Shown: positions 1 to 12,041 of the stretch, one piece after another
Layout of the letters: each line of letters starts with the position of its first letter
Position numbering within the stretch: position 1 is the first letter of the stretch
Assembly: GCA_002224055.1 (NCBI GenBank)
Contig: AZLU01000283.1
Span: forward strand, 1-47,558
Reading direction: 5' to 3'
Length of the DNA stretch: 47,558 nt
Source: Pezizomycotina sp. ARF18
Taxonomy: Eukaryota; Ascomycota
Notes under the pieces: model-generated
What the model saw: the letters and a program-made list of their open reading frames with translations, nothing else
What the model was told of the DNA's origin: nothing
Database searches by the model: none
Translations under genes and position numbers: made by a program

Positions 1-2051
1 TATTGAGAGCTTTATTTACTTTTGTCATTTTTTTCGAGAAACTTACGAAACTTACGTCTTTGATCCAGGCTTGGTGTTACAACCCATGCTTTTCACCTTG
101 GAGACTATCGCCGAGCATTGCGGACCAGATCATGAATTGCCAGACGACTATTTTGTTAATGGTATGACGGCTTCAACTAGGATTGCATTCCTTTCTCCTC
201 TTCCTAGGTTTCTTGGGTGGAATTATCTAACACTATTCACACAGCTTCGCCGTCCTCCGTTCTTCTACGGCAGAAACGTGCTTCGACGCTGTCGCAATGA
301 TATTACGAGTTTTTTGACAAAAACAATGGCAGGTAGCCATCTACGATGCTGTGAACCCAACAGCTGCTGGTCGCAGAGGATGGCAAAAGAATTCGCCAAA
401 GCACGACATACACGGGTGATAATGAATCTTGCCTATCGTCATTGGATACTGACGGTAAATTTCATGTTCTCGTATTTAAGACAATTTTTATCGAATCGGC
501 CTGTGACGACATCAAAATTATCGAGGAGAATGTCCGCAATGTTAAAATCAGCTCTCCAGACGTAAGTGAAGACATCAAGCTTGAAAGCGCATGCGTTTCT
601 CTCCTTTCCTTAGCATTGCTCAACCGGTAAATCCTCGGTCCGTTCATTAACATTGGTTTTTTTTTTTTGGTGGGGGGAACTAGTACGCAGGCTGGGATGC
701 TGAGGAAGCCGTGAAGGACTACCTTCGTCGCATCAACGTCAAAATACCCACTTTGAGTCGATGGAGGAACCGGACCTAGACTACATCAAGGTATATCGCG
801 CAGCAAACGATACTCTCTAGTTTCGGAAATAACGAACCCGCAGCTAACTACTGCTGCAGATGATCAACGCCGGGGAGAGAATTATCGTTAATAATTGCAG
901 ATTTGGCTACCTCCCAAATCGGATAGTTTTCTACTTGATGAATCTGCATATCAAATCTAGACGGACTTACTTTGCAAGGGTGAGTATGAATCGCATCATA
1001 TATTTTTATGAAAATTTAGCTGGTTACTTTCAACTGCGCCTCCTAAATTTCTTCCACGCGATAAAATAAAAGCAGGGCAAAATAAAATATATTGAGAATG
1101 TATTTTCTTTATCAAACGAACAAAATTATAGGGCCCTGTTTAAGTGCTCTCGTTGCTTCCTTCATATTATTCGTTTACTGGTTTATTTCATTTTTTTATT
1201 TTCTATTTTTATTTTTCCTTTTTAAATATCGAGCTCATTTTCTTATTTATTTTCGTTAATAAACAAACAAACAAATAAATAAATAAAGGCCGGACCGTCA
1301 GCCGAAGAAGATTCATACAAAGCGGATGCTCCATTGTCAAAAATTGGAGAAGACTATGCAGCGCGGCTCACCGAAACCATCATGAAAACTCGAGCTGCCG
1401 AACGCGAAGCCTTTATTGCACAAGTGGTTCTGACGAGATATACCCCTCACGGTCTGGACATCAACCCGCCGAAGAACAGTCCAAACCGCCAAATTCTTCG
1501 CTACTAAGGGATATAGAGTACGCCAGCGACCGCAGCTCTCGCAATTGAACCTGGTTCTTGCGAGAAAATGACAGATGACGAAATAGCGAAACTTTACCCG
1601 GAGGAACTCGACAAACACAAAAGAGATCCATATCATCACCGATATCCCCGCGCTGAAAGCTACCATGATCTTGCGGTAAGACTGGAGCCTATAATACTGG
1701 AACTAGAGAGAGAACGAGGTGACCTTCTTATCATTGCACACGAGTCTGTGCTTAGAGTCCTCTACGGTTATCTGATGGCTTGTTCGACCGTCGACATCCC
1801 CACCATGCATTTACTAGAGCTGAAATCGTTGAGGTAAAACACACTGGAAGCTTCTTTGTCTCTACTTTACTTGACTATATTTTCATTTTACTTTTGGTTA
1901 TACTCAGGAGTATCCGATTAATTGTGTTCGACAACAGATTATTCCATCTAGTTATAATAACAAGGCACGACGGATCAGAATTCCGGAATCAGAATATCCT
2001 GACCGACACGCCACGGATACGCCAGCGCATCTTCCGCCAACGATCGCATAG
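1..2051 (+). CDS. 6-phosphofructo-2-kinase (PFK-2/FBPase-2 family), 5' end outside window
   Basis: Makes fructose 2,6-bisphosphate, the cytosolic signal that controls glycolysis against gluconeogenesis. The P-loop exon is not in the window; the first visible exon follows an AG at 67-68 and reads AFHLGDYRR, then QVAIYDAVNPTAAGRR (about 323-370), ESACDDIKIIEENVRNVKIS (about 493-552), AGWDAEEAVKDYLRRIN (about 690-740) and INAGERIIVNN plus RIVFYLMNLHI (863-955). These are kinase-domain blocks. The phosphatase-like domain follows: YFAR, an intron at about 980-1288, then AGPSAEEDSYKADAPLS, the block from MTDDEIAKLYPEELDKH (1568 on), IIAHESVLRVLYGYLM, and a last exon IIPSSYNNKARRIRIPES ending at TAG 2049-2051. 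Several frame changes occur inside exons. The catalytic RHG of FBPase-2 reads RAG here, so the product may be kinase only. The next gene on the same strand is ELP2. Confidence 0.92.
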
Positions 2052-3304
2052 TCAATTCCAAACACTTGCTTAACCTTTTCAGTAGTCCCCTCTACACTAA
2101 GTATTTACTTGCTTCTTGCTTCATTGGAGCCTGGCACTCTCGAGGCTCTAGCTTGAAATTTTATATATAAGTCTGCTCCGCAAGTATAGAAACTCAAATA
2201 AGAATGGTGATAGGGATTTGAGCCACCAAGAGCGACATTGAAGTTTATATTATTCTCGCGAAGTTAACGAGCTCATATCTTAATTAACTATTAGACAAGG
2301 AAAACAAAGGCTAGGACCTTTCCTGTCGCAAGAGGTGGCATTCCCCCCTTCCTTCCTTCTTTCTTTCTTTTTGCTCTTATTTTCTCCACTATGCACCTAG
2401 CTAGATAAGAGAATAGAATTTATTTCAGTTAGAAATACTTAAGTGCCTAAGTAGATATTTGGATTGATGAATATATCTCTAGTAATAATATTACTTCCTA
2501 GACATTTCAATAGTCCAAAGCTAACACGATAGTATCACCTCCTCCCATTATTATTCATTCGAGTAGTTTCTTTGTTGACATTTTATTTTTCCTTGTTCGT
2601 TAAAAATAGCTTCTTTGAAGAAAGCGAAATACTTGGGCGACAGAAAAAAAAGGGGCCGCCAGTCTATATCCACTTCTTTCATATTACACCATCTTTAAAA
2701 AGAAAAGAAAAATAATAGTGCTGTAAAACCGAAAAAGCGGTATAATTCTTCACTTCACTTCGATTCACTTCCACTTCTTTTTACGCTATACTTGAGAAAT
2801 ATTGCCTGGGCAATTTTCTACGTGCTATTGCTTACTTACTTTAAAGGTTATTTTTTTTTTTTTTAATTCCTGCTTTATTGTTATATCAATAATAATTGTG
2901 TGCCGCTTTTTAGTTGTATAAAAAATACTTCCCCTACTCAGTTCAAGGTAGGTATATTATTTATTTAAGTATTTATATATTATATATTCATAAATTTTAG
3001 CCCCCAAGCTAACACAACAAATACAAATGCTACTTACGCCGCGGCACTACGTCGATATTCTCAGAAAGTTCTCTTGAAAAAAAAAAAAAAAAAAAAAAAA
3101 AAGAGACCTTTGCGAGAGAATAGAAGATCGAGATTGTCCCAATAAGTATTGATAAGGAGAGATATATCCAAGCGATCAACTCCGCTGGTAATCAGAGTTT
3201 CTACGGACAGAGCTTCTTCTTTTCGTATCAGTATTTGAGGCTGCCTATATTGCTGGGCACGCTTAGCCTGGTTGCTAAACCTCGGGCAGGAAGGAAACTT
3301 GGAC
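2052..3304. other. Intergenic spacer between PFK-2 and ELP2
   Basis: No conserved reading frame is visible. The stretch is AT-rich, with pyrimidine runs around 2346-2372, T-rich runs near 2850-2863 and a run of 26 A at 3077-3102. It should hold the PFK-2 3' UTR and the ELP2 promoter and leader. The minus-strand open frame over 3061-3456 is the shadow of the ELP2 first exon and a poly(A) tract. Confidence 0.6.
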
Positions 3305-6300
3305 ATGAACCAGGAGTTCATCTCGGTCGGCGGCACGCCATATCCGTCGGCCTCCGCATGGGACAAAGGGTCTGGAATCTTGGCTTTCGGGCCGGCAGGG
3401 TGTAGCGCTGTGGAAGCCGGTGCGATATGATTGAACCTGCAGGTATTATTTCCCAAAAGTTCAAGCCATCGTTGCTAACTTGTGGTACGTTCCGCGGGCC
3501 TTTCTCAATTCGATAGAACGTCCCTCGTACCGGAGTATTTGGTACTCTAAAGGGTCACGAGGGAAAGGTTAATGCTCTAAACTTCCTACCGAATAGAGCA
3601 AACGGGCATGAAATTATCATTTCTGGTAGTGAGGATAGGTCGATTAAAGCCTGGAATTTAAATCGTGCACGGAACAACTATAAGCCTCTATTGAGCGTTA
3701 GCGCACATGCCGTTCGATAACGTCTATTCATGCCGAACAACTGGGAAAGGCGGATACCGGAATGGGGTCATCCGCATATATTCTCGCTAGTTCATCCTCT
3801 GATGGAAGTGTTCGAATATGGAAGCTTAACGGATTGAGCAGCGACGAAAGTAGCAACGCTCTCGCCAACCTCGAAAAAACAGACACCAAAATCACCCGAG
3901 TTGAAATGCTTCCAGGAAATTGTTACAAAACCGAGATATTTCCCTTTAGCTGTTGCTCTATCTCGGTTCAAGCTGAAGAACGGGGAAAGGAGCGCGATGA
4001 TATTGGCCATCGCCGGGACTACCGCTTCGATTGATATTTACATTGCGGATAGTGCCTTTTCATCGGAGGCTCCGTTTTACACGTTGCAACTCTTGCTGGC
4101 CATGAAAATTGGGTGCGATCGTTGTCATTCGTCTGCGAGAGAAAAGAAATGCGGATCCGTCGTTGGGCGAGCCGCCTGATATCTTACTGGCCAGTGGAAG
4201 CCAGGATAAGTACATTAGGCTCTGGCGCTTCGCAAAGGTGTTAAGCTCCCAGAGCGTATAAAGAATACCATAAAGATTGATATGGGGAGATCTTTATCAA
4301 CAAGGCGCACATGTTCCGCGCCGAAGGAGAGGATTATACCATTACATTTGAGGCACTTCTCGTGGGACATGATGACTGGTTTATACGACGCAGTGGGATT
4401 CACAGGGTGGTAAGAGTTCCTCTTGCTTACCCCTCTTCCCCCTTCTATTGTCCGCCTTGTTCTTTCGCGCAACACCACGTCACCGAGAATTAGTGAGCTG
4501 AGTTTATACAAAGGTATTGGCGATAGTCCGCAGGATGCGGTACCTTTACGACTTCTATCTGCGTCAGCAGACAATTCCTTAACTATATGGCAACAGGATC
4601 AAGCAACCGGGATCTGGGTCTCAATTTCCAGACTGGGACAGATTAATGTTACGAAAGGTGCAAGCACTGCTACAGGTAGTACTGCGGCTTCTGGGCGGGA
4701 CTGTGGGCCCCTGACGGTAGGTCTGTCGTTGCATTGGGAAAACAGGCAGTTGGAGAATGTGGAAACACGAGCAGGATAGTTCCTGGCGTCAAACGATAGC
4801 TATAGGCGGACATGTTCGAGATGTAACCGGTGTAGCGTGGGAACCTGAAGGTCGGTTCTTTAAGCACAAGGTGGGCAGAATCAACTTGTAACACAACTTC
4901 TTGGAATAAGTTTCATAGCAAGGCCTGTTATAGAAATATACTAACGTATCCTTTCCATTTAAAATGAAATAATATAAAATACAAATTTGTAGCCTAGATC
5001 AAACGACTCGTCTATTTCTCAATGGAGATCCTATTCCACTACGTCGTGGCACGAGTTTTCTCGTCCTCAGATCCATGGTTACGATATAAACTGTGTTGCA
5101 TTTGTCGGAGCAAACCGGTTCGTAAGTGGAGCGGACGAAAAGCTTCTGCGAGTTTTTGATGAGCCCAAAGTTACCGCATCTCTGTTGGAAAACTTATGCA
5201 ACGTGCAAGGGATATCCCGAGATCTAATGCCGGATGCCGCAAGCGTCCCAGCGCTTGGGTTGTCTAATAAAGTCCAAGATAGCGAGGACAGCGGATTACT
5301 AAAGGCGGAAGGGGATAGCGATGGCAGTTCCACAGGTATCCAAAACGATAATGGCCTTTTATCAAATTCAGATCTCGGGCCCTCTCATCCTCCGCTAGAG
5401 GATGATCTATCACGTCATACACTATGGCCCGAGACCGAAAAGCTCTATGGGCATGGGTTTGAGATTTCAGCTGTGGCAGGAAGCCACGATGGTCGCATCC
5501 TGGCGACTGCCTGCAAAGCTTCCTCACTTGATTACGCCGTCATTAGGCTGTATGATTGTCAGGGATGGCGTCAGTTAATACCGCCTTTGAAAACCCATGC
5601 TTTGACGATCAATCGACTTGCCTTTTCCAATGACGACCAATTTTTGCTGAGCGTTGGTCGCGACAGGCAATGGGCTATAGCTAAAAGGTTCCAGGAACTA
5701 CTGGAAATGCCGACAGCTTCCAAGTGCACAGCGTGATGCCGAAAGCACACAGCAGAATCATCTGGGATGGAAGTTGGGCGCCGCATTCTACAAACGAATG
5801 ATCGCAACGGCATCAAGAGATAAAACGGTACTTTACCCATACCACAAGAGAAGAAAGTCATTTTTCACAGGTCCTAACAAAGCTTCTTCACAAAAGGTTA
5901 AAATATGGCAGCAGCAAGAAGATGACGAAACCCAATGGTCCTGTACTTCAACACTTAAATTCGATAATGCTGTGAAAGCAGTAGCATTTTACCATGATTA
6001 TATTCGTCTGAATGATAAAAACTCTTTCATGTTGGGTATCGGTTTGGAGAACGGGGACCTTTGCGTTTATAGAGGTGAGGTCGATTCGCGTCAAGAGGTG
6101 CACGAATGGAAATTGGTGATATCTGCACTTCCCTCGGCGACACCGGATAAGTCTATTACACAAATTGCTTGGCAGCCTGGCATCAGGGAAGAAAATAGCC
6201 AGAGATATGAGATGGCAGTTGGAGCGAGGACTCGTCATTACGGATATATTCTTCAAAAGAGAAGACATTATATAGCAGTAACGACAATGGTTTCTGCTCA

Positions 6301-6363
6301 CTATCAGACTTCGCCGGCGGTGTATGGCCTTATTTCCAAGGAGTTCCGAGCGTCCGTCAATGA
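3305..6363 (+). CDS. ELP2: Elongator complex protein 2 (WD40 repeat)
   Basis: ELP2 is the double WD40-propeller scaffold of Elongator, which adds the cm5/mcm5 side chain to wobble uridine of tRNAs. The start at 3305 gives MNQEFISVGGTPYPSASAWD and GILAFG, the typical ELP2 N-terminus. Successive WD blades are visible: GTLKGHEGKVNALNFLP then ISGSEDRSIKAWNLN (about 3541-3660), ILASSSSDGSVRIWKLNG (about 3780-3830), LASGSQDKYIRLWRF (about 4190-4233), LLSASADNSLTIWQQD (about 4551-4600), GGHVRDVTGVAWEPEGRFF, and FVSGADEKLLRVFDEPKV (5119-5172). The long insert with LSNSDLGPSHPPLEDDLSRH, GHGFEISAVAGSHDGRILAT and a C-terminal WQPGIREENSQRYEMAVGA are ELP2-specific. The likely end is the frame reading EDSSLRIYSSKEK and stopping at TGA 6361-6363. 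At least four frame changes lie inside exons; introns interrupt near 4410-4510 and 4870-4990. Confidence 0.94.
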
Positions 6364-6636
6364 AATACCGGCGGCTGGTAACACGATGCATTGTAGTACC
6401 TGAGTTATATATGTATGTATCTGATATTACATAGACATGATATATGACCAATATCTCATTTTTGAGGAACTTCTCGAGGGATGTTTATCTCTAAGTAGGG
6501 AAGACAAATTAAACAAACCCCGTTTATAAAGACGGGGGGGAAACGCCATGTTCTTTCGAGTGGTAAAGCCTGGGGGCTGTGAACCATAATATATATATTA
6601 TTTTATATCTGTATACATGTTTTAACGGGCAAGCGT

Positions 6637-8536
6637 TCAGCGGGGACCACGTTCGGCAAGATCTTTGGTGAGCCATCCTAGGCAAGCTCTAAAAGATCGG
6701 AATTTCGAGAAAACTCAAAATGAACATCATTTTGTTTCCTGCTTTTCAGGTCCGTTTCATGTCCGAGGGCACCGTCGGTTGAATAAAACTCGTCAACCCT
6801 GCCTGATGCTTTTATTTTCCCCGCATCCATCCTCACAAGGTGTGTCGGCCAGGACTCTAGGAGGCCGTCGAGAATATGTGACGCATATACCACGGTTGCG
6901 GGTCGTGTTTGGGTCTCTTCTTTCAGCCAGGACAGAAAACGAGCTCGGGCCAAACAGTCTAGATCCACGGTTACCTTGTTGATTGGATGTTAACCACCTC
7001 TTTTACTATAAAGTCAATGAGATATATGCGTGGTTTGGGGCTTTCAAGGTACCTCGTCAAGCAGTAACACCTGCCAAGGCCGCACCAAAACCCATAGCCA
7101 GTTGTACTCTCCTTCGTTCGCCATCACTGATAGTGTGCATCTTCCATTTGGGGTCGATACTTTATGAAACTTTCTGTTTAGCTCTACACAAGTGCGATGC
7201 GCAGTATATTGATACCGATGCACGGTGAGCACGATGGAGCAAGTACTCAAGTATAGACATTAATTCAGCTTTGCGCTCTGGATAGTGGGCACCACCAACC
7301 TAGACAAATGGCAAAAAATTAGTTAGAAAAAAAGAAACTGCACAGTATACAATATCAGAGACCATCAATCCATGCGGGGAATTTGAATAGATGCTTACGC
7401 CATTATCAGTTCTACCACTCCAACGTCCGTATTGCGCACCACGGGATTGAGGACCCATTCTGTATTTAATGAACGTCAATATTTGGTGATGTGTTGGGAT
7501 TAGCAAGCGTCCAAGGACCACAAAGATTGATTACCGGTTCCCAAGTATGTGACCCCTTCGAGGCCCCGTTTGAAAGGGTCAACCCCACCGACGAGAATGT
7601 CCGTCCCGTGTAAGCGATTTTCCTGCAATCATCAGTATGAACAAAATCGATAGACTAGGCTAATATAATGAGGATGACTTTATATGTACACGGGGTGAGT
7701 GTTATGTACGCAAAATATCCTCATTAGGGCATTACCTGCCAGAAGACGCAGCACTGAGCGTTTTCCGAGGTCATAAGCAACCATTATAGACCTTGGGGGA
7801 GGCATATATTTATGTTTATATTCATGTATGGGTATCCACATGAATATATATATCATTGTTCGAATAAATCTCATATAAAATGCTGGGGAGTATGACGCTA
7901 GGACCGAGTTCTATAGTCAAAACTGACAATGTGTTTATTCGAAAGACACTTCTCACGACTTTGCCTCCCTTCCACCCGCCATCTTTCTTTCTTTCTTTCT
8001 TTCTTGTCCTTCGCGTTGAAATAGAAATTGCTTTTACGTATATATGCGTATATGATTCTAACCAAAGCATTGTTGAATGGTACAGCAAGCGCAATATCTA
8101 TGTATTTTTTTTATTTTTTTTATTTTTTTATTTTTTTTATTTTTTTTTTTTGGCTTTCTGAAAGCTTTAGTAAAGAAAAGGCATAAGTGACCCTAGAGCA
8201 AGAAGAGTTTATCGGTGGTGCTCAGCGGGAATTGGATACATACAGGTTGTCTTTCCTGCTCCATTGCCGCCGACGAGGAGAGTCCTGGACGATGCTGGTA
8301 GAGATGCGCTGATATTATCAAGACCTGAATATGAGGGTTAATAACGAAAGTGACCAAAAAAAAGACAAGAAAAAGAAAAAGGTTGGGAGCGAACAAGGAA
8401 GAAGAATAATGTAGATATATAAGTATATTATATATATATGGGAATTATAATTATGGAAAAGTAAACAAACGCAAGGAATCTGACCTTTTGTGCCATTGGT
8501 GTAAGTGTAGGTTAGGTTATTGACCATGATGTCCAT
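6637..8536 (-). CDS. CAF16: CAF16-like soluble ABC ATPase
   Basis: A single nucleotide-binding domain without membrane segments, like yeast Caf16, which associates with the Ccr4-Not complex. Read on the minus strand from the ATG at 8536: MDIMVNNLTYTYTNGTKG, DNISASLPASSRTLLVGGN, Walker A GGNGAGKT (about 8262-8239), then after an intron VLRLLAGNALM, then DILVGGVDPFKRGLEGVTYL (about 7595-7540), the ABC signature variant ISDGERRRVQLAMG (about 7138-7097), Walker B VLLLDEV, and ARARFLSWLKEETQTRPATV, HILDGL and THLVRMDAGKIKASGRVDEF (to about 6785). A one-base shift leads into GWLTKDLAERGPR and TGA at 6637-6639. An in-frame ATG at 8572 would add 12 residues, but the family starts at the hydrophobic beta strand, so 8536 is preferred. 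The introns are long (one of about 400 nt). Confidence 0.87.
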
Positions 8537-8572
8537 TTTTCTGTTTCCTTTCTTTTCCTTTTGGATACTCAT

Positions 8573-9177
8573 GAAAAAAATTGAATGAATGGTGTCTATT
8601 TGATTAAAGTCAGAGATCTGGTATTTAATAAGTATTTGAGTATCTAGAACGAGCGAGCTTAATACTCTCTCTCTATATATATACTTAAGTATGCATATGT
8701 GTGTGTATATGTGTGTGTGTGTGTGGTGTGTGTGTGTGTGTGGAATAATAATATATACATTATATATATATATATAGGAATATACAGAAGATTATTGGTA
8801 AGTATACAGAACAAATTTTGGATCAAGCTTTATAGTCGTTGAACAAAGATACTACCTCGATACGACAGATCGGAGGTTTCCTCAACCTCCGTGAGTGTAT
8901 GTCCCAGATTCTTTCCCTTTTTCGTTCTAATCTTTCTTGAAAATCTACTACTATCGAAATGAATAAGCAATTTGAACAGGCGAAAATACTATTTAAAGTA
9001 AAAGAAGTAAAAAAAAAAAAAATTAATAAAAATAATAAAGGAGCTCAAAAGGCTCGTTCATATCAACGGTTAATGATTTGAATCGATTGGAAGAAATTCT
9101 TTTTTAAAATATTATTCAATTTTGTCCATATCCAACCTAACATTTTATACTCTCTGCTTACTGCTTCAAGCGCAGAC
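8573..9177. promoter_or_regulatory. Divergent intergenic region between CAF16-like gene and APS kinase
   Basis: The two genes point away from this stretch of about 600 bases, so it should hold both promoters. It contains an interrupted GT repeat (8699-8742) next to AT dinucleotide repeats (8751-8777) and an A run near 9010-9022. No coding potential or defined operator was recognised. Confidence 0.5.
8699..8777. repeat. Compound (GT)n / (AT)n microsatellite
   Basis: Alternating GT over 8699-8742, broken by TATAT and GG interruptions, followed by an AT-rich dinucleotide run ending near 8777. It lies in the divergent promoter region. Confidence 0.85.
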
Positions 9178-10129
9178 ATGTCTACGTAATAAATTATCCT
9201 TTTTGCGCAACCTCCATATCTTCCACGATTCTTATAATACTATTCATTGTAAGATTCATATCTTATAGAGATATTTCGCAGGAGCTGACATGTCCTTCGC
9301 TGGAGACAAAAACCGAGGATTTCTTGCCCTTCTCCCGGATTTGAAATAATATAGGAATATAACTTGGCATTTTGGATTGACTCGTGAAGAACGCAGCAAG
9401 TACGCGAAGCAGAAGGCTTCACTATTTGGCTGACTGGTCTAAGCCTCTGGAAAGTCACGATAGCAACGGCGCTAGAGCAACACCTCCTGCACAATGGCTT
9501 ATCGGCGTACAGATTAGATGGTGATTATCGCCTTGCTCCTTTCGCGCACAATGTTTTATACTGCACTGCTTGACCAACTTGGATTCCTGTCCCCATCAAT
9601 TACCCTTGTTTTGGCACGTTGTGCGCCGCATTTTCGGGGCAGATTGCTCGCTTGATTAGATAAAATATGGAGGTGGCAGAATCGAGCTGACAGACCGTGC
9701 GGACTTAAAGGCGACAATATCCGGTTCGGCTTGAATAAGGACCTTGGCTTTTCGGAGAAGGATAGGAATGAAAAATCAGACGTATAGCTGAGGTTTCAAA
9801 GCTCTTTGCCGACTCTTGCACGATAGCCATCACTTCCTTTATATCCCCTATGCTTGCGGATCGGCAGGTCGCCCGCGACCTACATTCAACGTCGGGACTT
9901 GTTTTTGTAGAAGTCCACGTAGACATCCTCTCGAAGTTGCGGAGAGGGGACCCTAAGGGGCTATATAAGAAGGCCAGGGAGGGTATTATTAAGGATTTCA
10001 CCGGATCAGTGCCCCGTACGAGAACCAGAACGGCCCGAGATTTACCTCAATACCAGTGAGACGACAGTGGAAGAAGCCGTCACAAAGATATGCTCATATC
10101 TGGAACAGTCAGAGCTCGTGAAGCTTTAG
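9178..10129 (+). CDS. Adenylyl-sulfate kinase (APS kinase)
   Basis: Phosphorylates adenosine 5'-phosphosulfate to PAPS with ATP in cytosolic sulfate assimilation (yeast MET14). The start is fixed by splicing: ATG TCT AC at 9178-9185, a GT-AG intron 9186-9354, then G AAT ATA ACT, which together give MSTNITWH, the family's canonical N-terminus. Then [13 protein letters not shown], the P-loop region [29 protein letters not shown] (to about 9520), an intron to about 9712, [19 protein letters not shown] ([10 protein letters not shown] is the APS-binding block), the DRQVARDLH region, [27 protein letters not shown] and a final [20 protein letters not shown] ending at TAG 10127-10129. One-base slips interrupt the P-loop exon (AAGG for AAGGG) and the exons near 9770 and 9830. 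Length and motifs fit a single-domain enzyme of about 205 residues. Confidence 0.96.
9186..9354 (+). other. Phase-2 intron splitting codon 3 of APS kinase
   Basis: Donor GTAAT at 9186 and acceptor ATAG ending at 9354. Joining AC to G rebuilds the Thr codon of MSTNITWH. The intron contains a decoy ATG near 9289 that opens only a short dead-end frame. Confidence 0.85.
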
Positions 10130-10967
10130 AAGGAATAAGAAAGAATGGAAATATTTGCTAGTTTATTCTGTACAATGTGCCGTATGCTACAAAGACTGGG
10201 CATTTTAGATAGGAAAAAGCTATACGACATAATCGATGTTCTATTATGCGGTTATAATCGAAGACAAAAAGAAAGAAAACTTAGACGGCACTCAGTATAT
10301 GAAACTAAACATTTAAAAAAAAAAAAAAAAAAAAAGATATAAAATGCAACGAGAGTGATAAGAAAAGGAATAAGACGTATTGGTTTATGGGTTACTTTAC
10401 TATCGACAAAAAAAAAAGGTTTGACTCAACGACGATATATATTATATATGCTGATCTGAACTACAAGGTTATAAGATATTACTGGGGGAAGTCTCAAAAA
10501 CTACCAGTGAACAGTTTACATAGCAGACTCTACTTGGTGGATCTGTTCGTATAGAAATAGAAATAAAACGAAAAACATGGATTATATTGCTTAAAAAATA
10601 ACATATTATATACTGCGACCAAACCATCAAGGCCATCGTCCTGTCAACATGATTTGTAATAGCATTAATGGCAAGATTGTGAAATAGGAAGAAGATAATA
10701 ATAATAATATTAATAATAATAATATAATATAATAAATAATAATAATAATGACAATGATAATAATAATGATAATGATTAGTCCGGACCCTCCAAGGATAAT
10801 AATAATAAAATAAAAATAAGCACAATGAAATAGATTCAAAGCATGATGGATCAATTGTATAAAACGAAGAAAACTGAAAGTAGCCTCCTTTAGTGGTCTC
10901 CGGCAACACGCTATGCACGAGCCCGGGCGAATTCTGGATTAGTGCTGGAGTTCAAGAATATATATGC
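10130..10967. other. Convergent spacer between APS kinase and VPS68
   Basis: Three-prime UTR territory for two converging genes. It holds an A run at about 10315-10335, another at about 10408-10418, and an irregular AAT/AATG trinucleotide repeat at about 10695-10776. The minus-strand open frames here are translations of that repeat. No gene was seen. Confidence 0.6.
10695..10776. repeat. Irregular (AAT)n trinucleotide repeat
   Basis: Roughly 80 bases of AAT units with ATTAAT, ATAAT and ATG interruptions, in the spacer after APS kinase. Confidence 0.85.
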
Positions 10968-12041
10968 TTATAGAGCCAGATTATAATTGTACTCATCCTC
11001 CAGATTTTGAGAAACCCAAAAGAACGACGGTGCTGGGTTAAGTTAGCAAGAGTGGACGTGAAATAGGACCTGGGAGGAGTTATGGATGCAAAGTTAACAC
11101 CTTAGCATGATTAGAGAATTCGAAACAACGTTTGCGACGCCGAAGTAAAGAGTAGAAAATGGGTATCCGTGCACAATATAATTTTAATACGAGAACACAC
11201 TGAATAAGGTTAGCGATATACATAACATTCGTATTAAGGGCCGTCAGACATACCACGGAGCCTGAGACCCCCTGCCATTAACGCAAAGCCTAGAAAAGTA
11301 CTAGACGTGCTTTCCAAGCAACATCATTACCGTGGAAGGAAAATGACTCTGCGATAACCTTGCTTCTCAATAGATTTATCCTGAGGAACCGAAAAAAAAA
11401 AGGTTAATAAGGTCCGACAGAGTTACCAGAACCACATAGCACATCGTTAATGCGGTAGGATTTTTGTTTTCTCTCTCTCTTTTTTTTTTTTTTTTTTTTT
11501 TTGAGAATGCTATGCAAGTAGACCTACACAAGCATCCCCAAAAATACTGCAGATGGCTGGTATCAGTCAACGAATTTAATGTGGACATTTCCGGGGTTTG
11601 CAACTTTGCTGTAGACGGCCGCATCGAGGAAAACCAGAACCCGAGAGAAAACTTGAAAGCATCGTTAGCCTCGGGATGCGCAAAGAGATAAGAACGTCGA
11701 AGCGGTGAGATGGAACGAGAGGAAAGAAGGAAGGGGTACATGTCGGATACAGGTGAAATAACTAGATAGATAGGCTGGAACATATAATAGAAACCGTGGC
11801 GGGGGAAAAAGGAGCAAAAGGAGAGCGAAATGGAAACCACTCCCCAAACAAGAAAGTAAAGAAATATGACTGAATATCTCCTTGAACTTGCTTATAGACT
11901 ACTACAGAATGCTACATAAGTTTTATCGCTGTTAAAGTCAAAAGTGTGTAAACTCACCAGCCCCGAGGTATACACTCCTATGGTTCTGAGCGCCGCCGAT
12001 GATGGAAGTTTAGGCAAGGGAAATCTCCACAGTCCAGACAT
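10968..12041 (-). CDS. VPS68: VPS68 / TMEM50 (UPF0220) family membrane protein
   Basis: A small four-span membrane protein; yeast Vps68 works at endosomes in vacuolar protein sorting. The minus strand reads ATG at 12041: MSGLWRFPLPKLPSSAALRT then IGVYTSG up to a GTGAGT donor near 11950. The next exon, seen by frame hopping over about 11680-11510, gives LGFWFFLDAAVYSK, VANPGNVHIKFVDW and LGMLV. The third exon (about 11365-11260) gives SFSFHGNDVAWKARLVLF and GFALMAGGL. The fourth (about 11160-11100) gives YPFSTLYFGVANVVSNSLIM. The last gives WVSQNLEDEYNYNLAL and TAA at 10968-10970. The order matches the family: transmembrane segment with FLDAAVYS, the AWKAR loop, YFG.ANV.SN, and a QN.ED.YNYNL tail. 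A run of about 20 A on the coding strand lies just after the second exon. Confidence 0.86.

Noticed and set aside
3061-3456. Minus-strand open frame of 131 codons
   Set aside because: It is the antisense of the ELP2 first exon (MNQEFISVGG on the plus strand) extended through a poly(A) run.
10469-10918. Minus-strand open frame of 149 codons rich in Tyr, His and Ile
   Set aside because: The body is a translated AAT/AATG microsatellite; no conserved sequence on either side.
11376-11840. Minus-strand open frame of 154 codons as one gene
   Set aside because: It mixes two VPS68 reading frames, an intron and a poly(A) tract; the real protein hops frames inside it.
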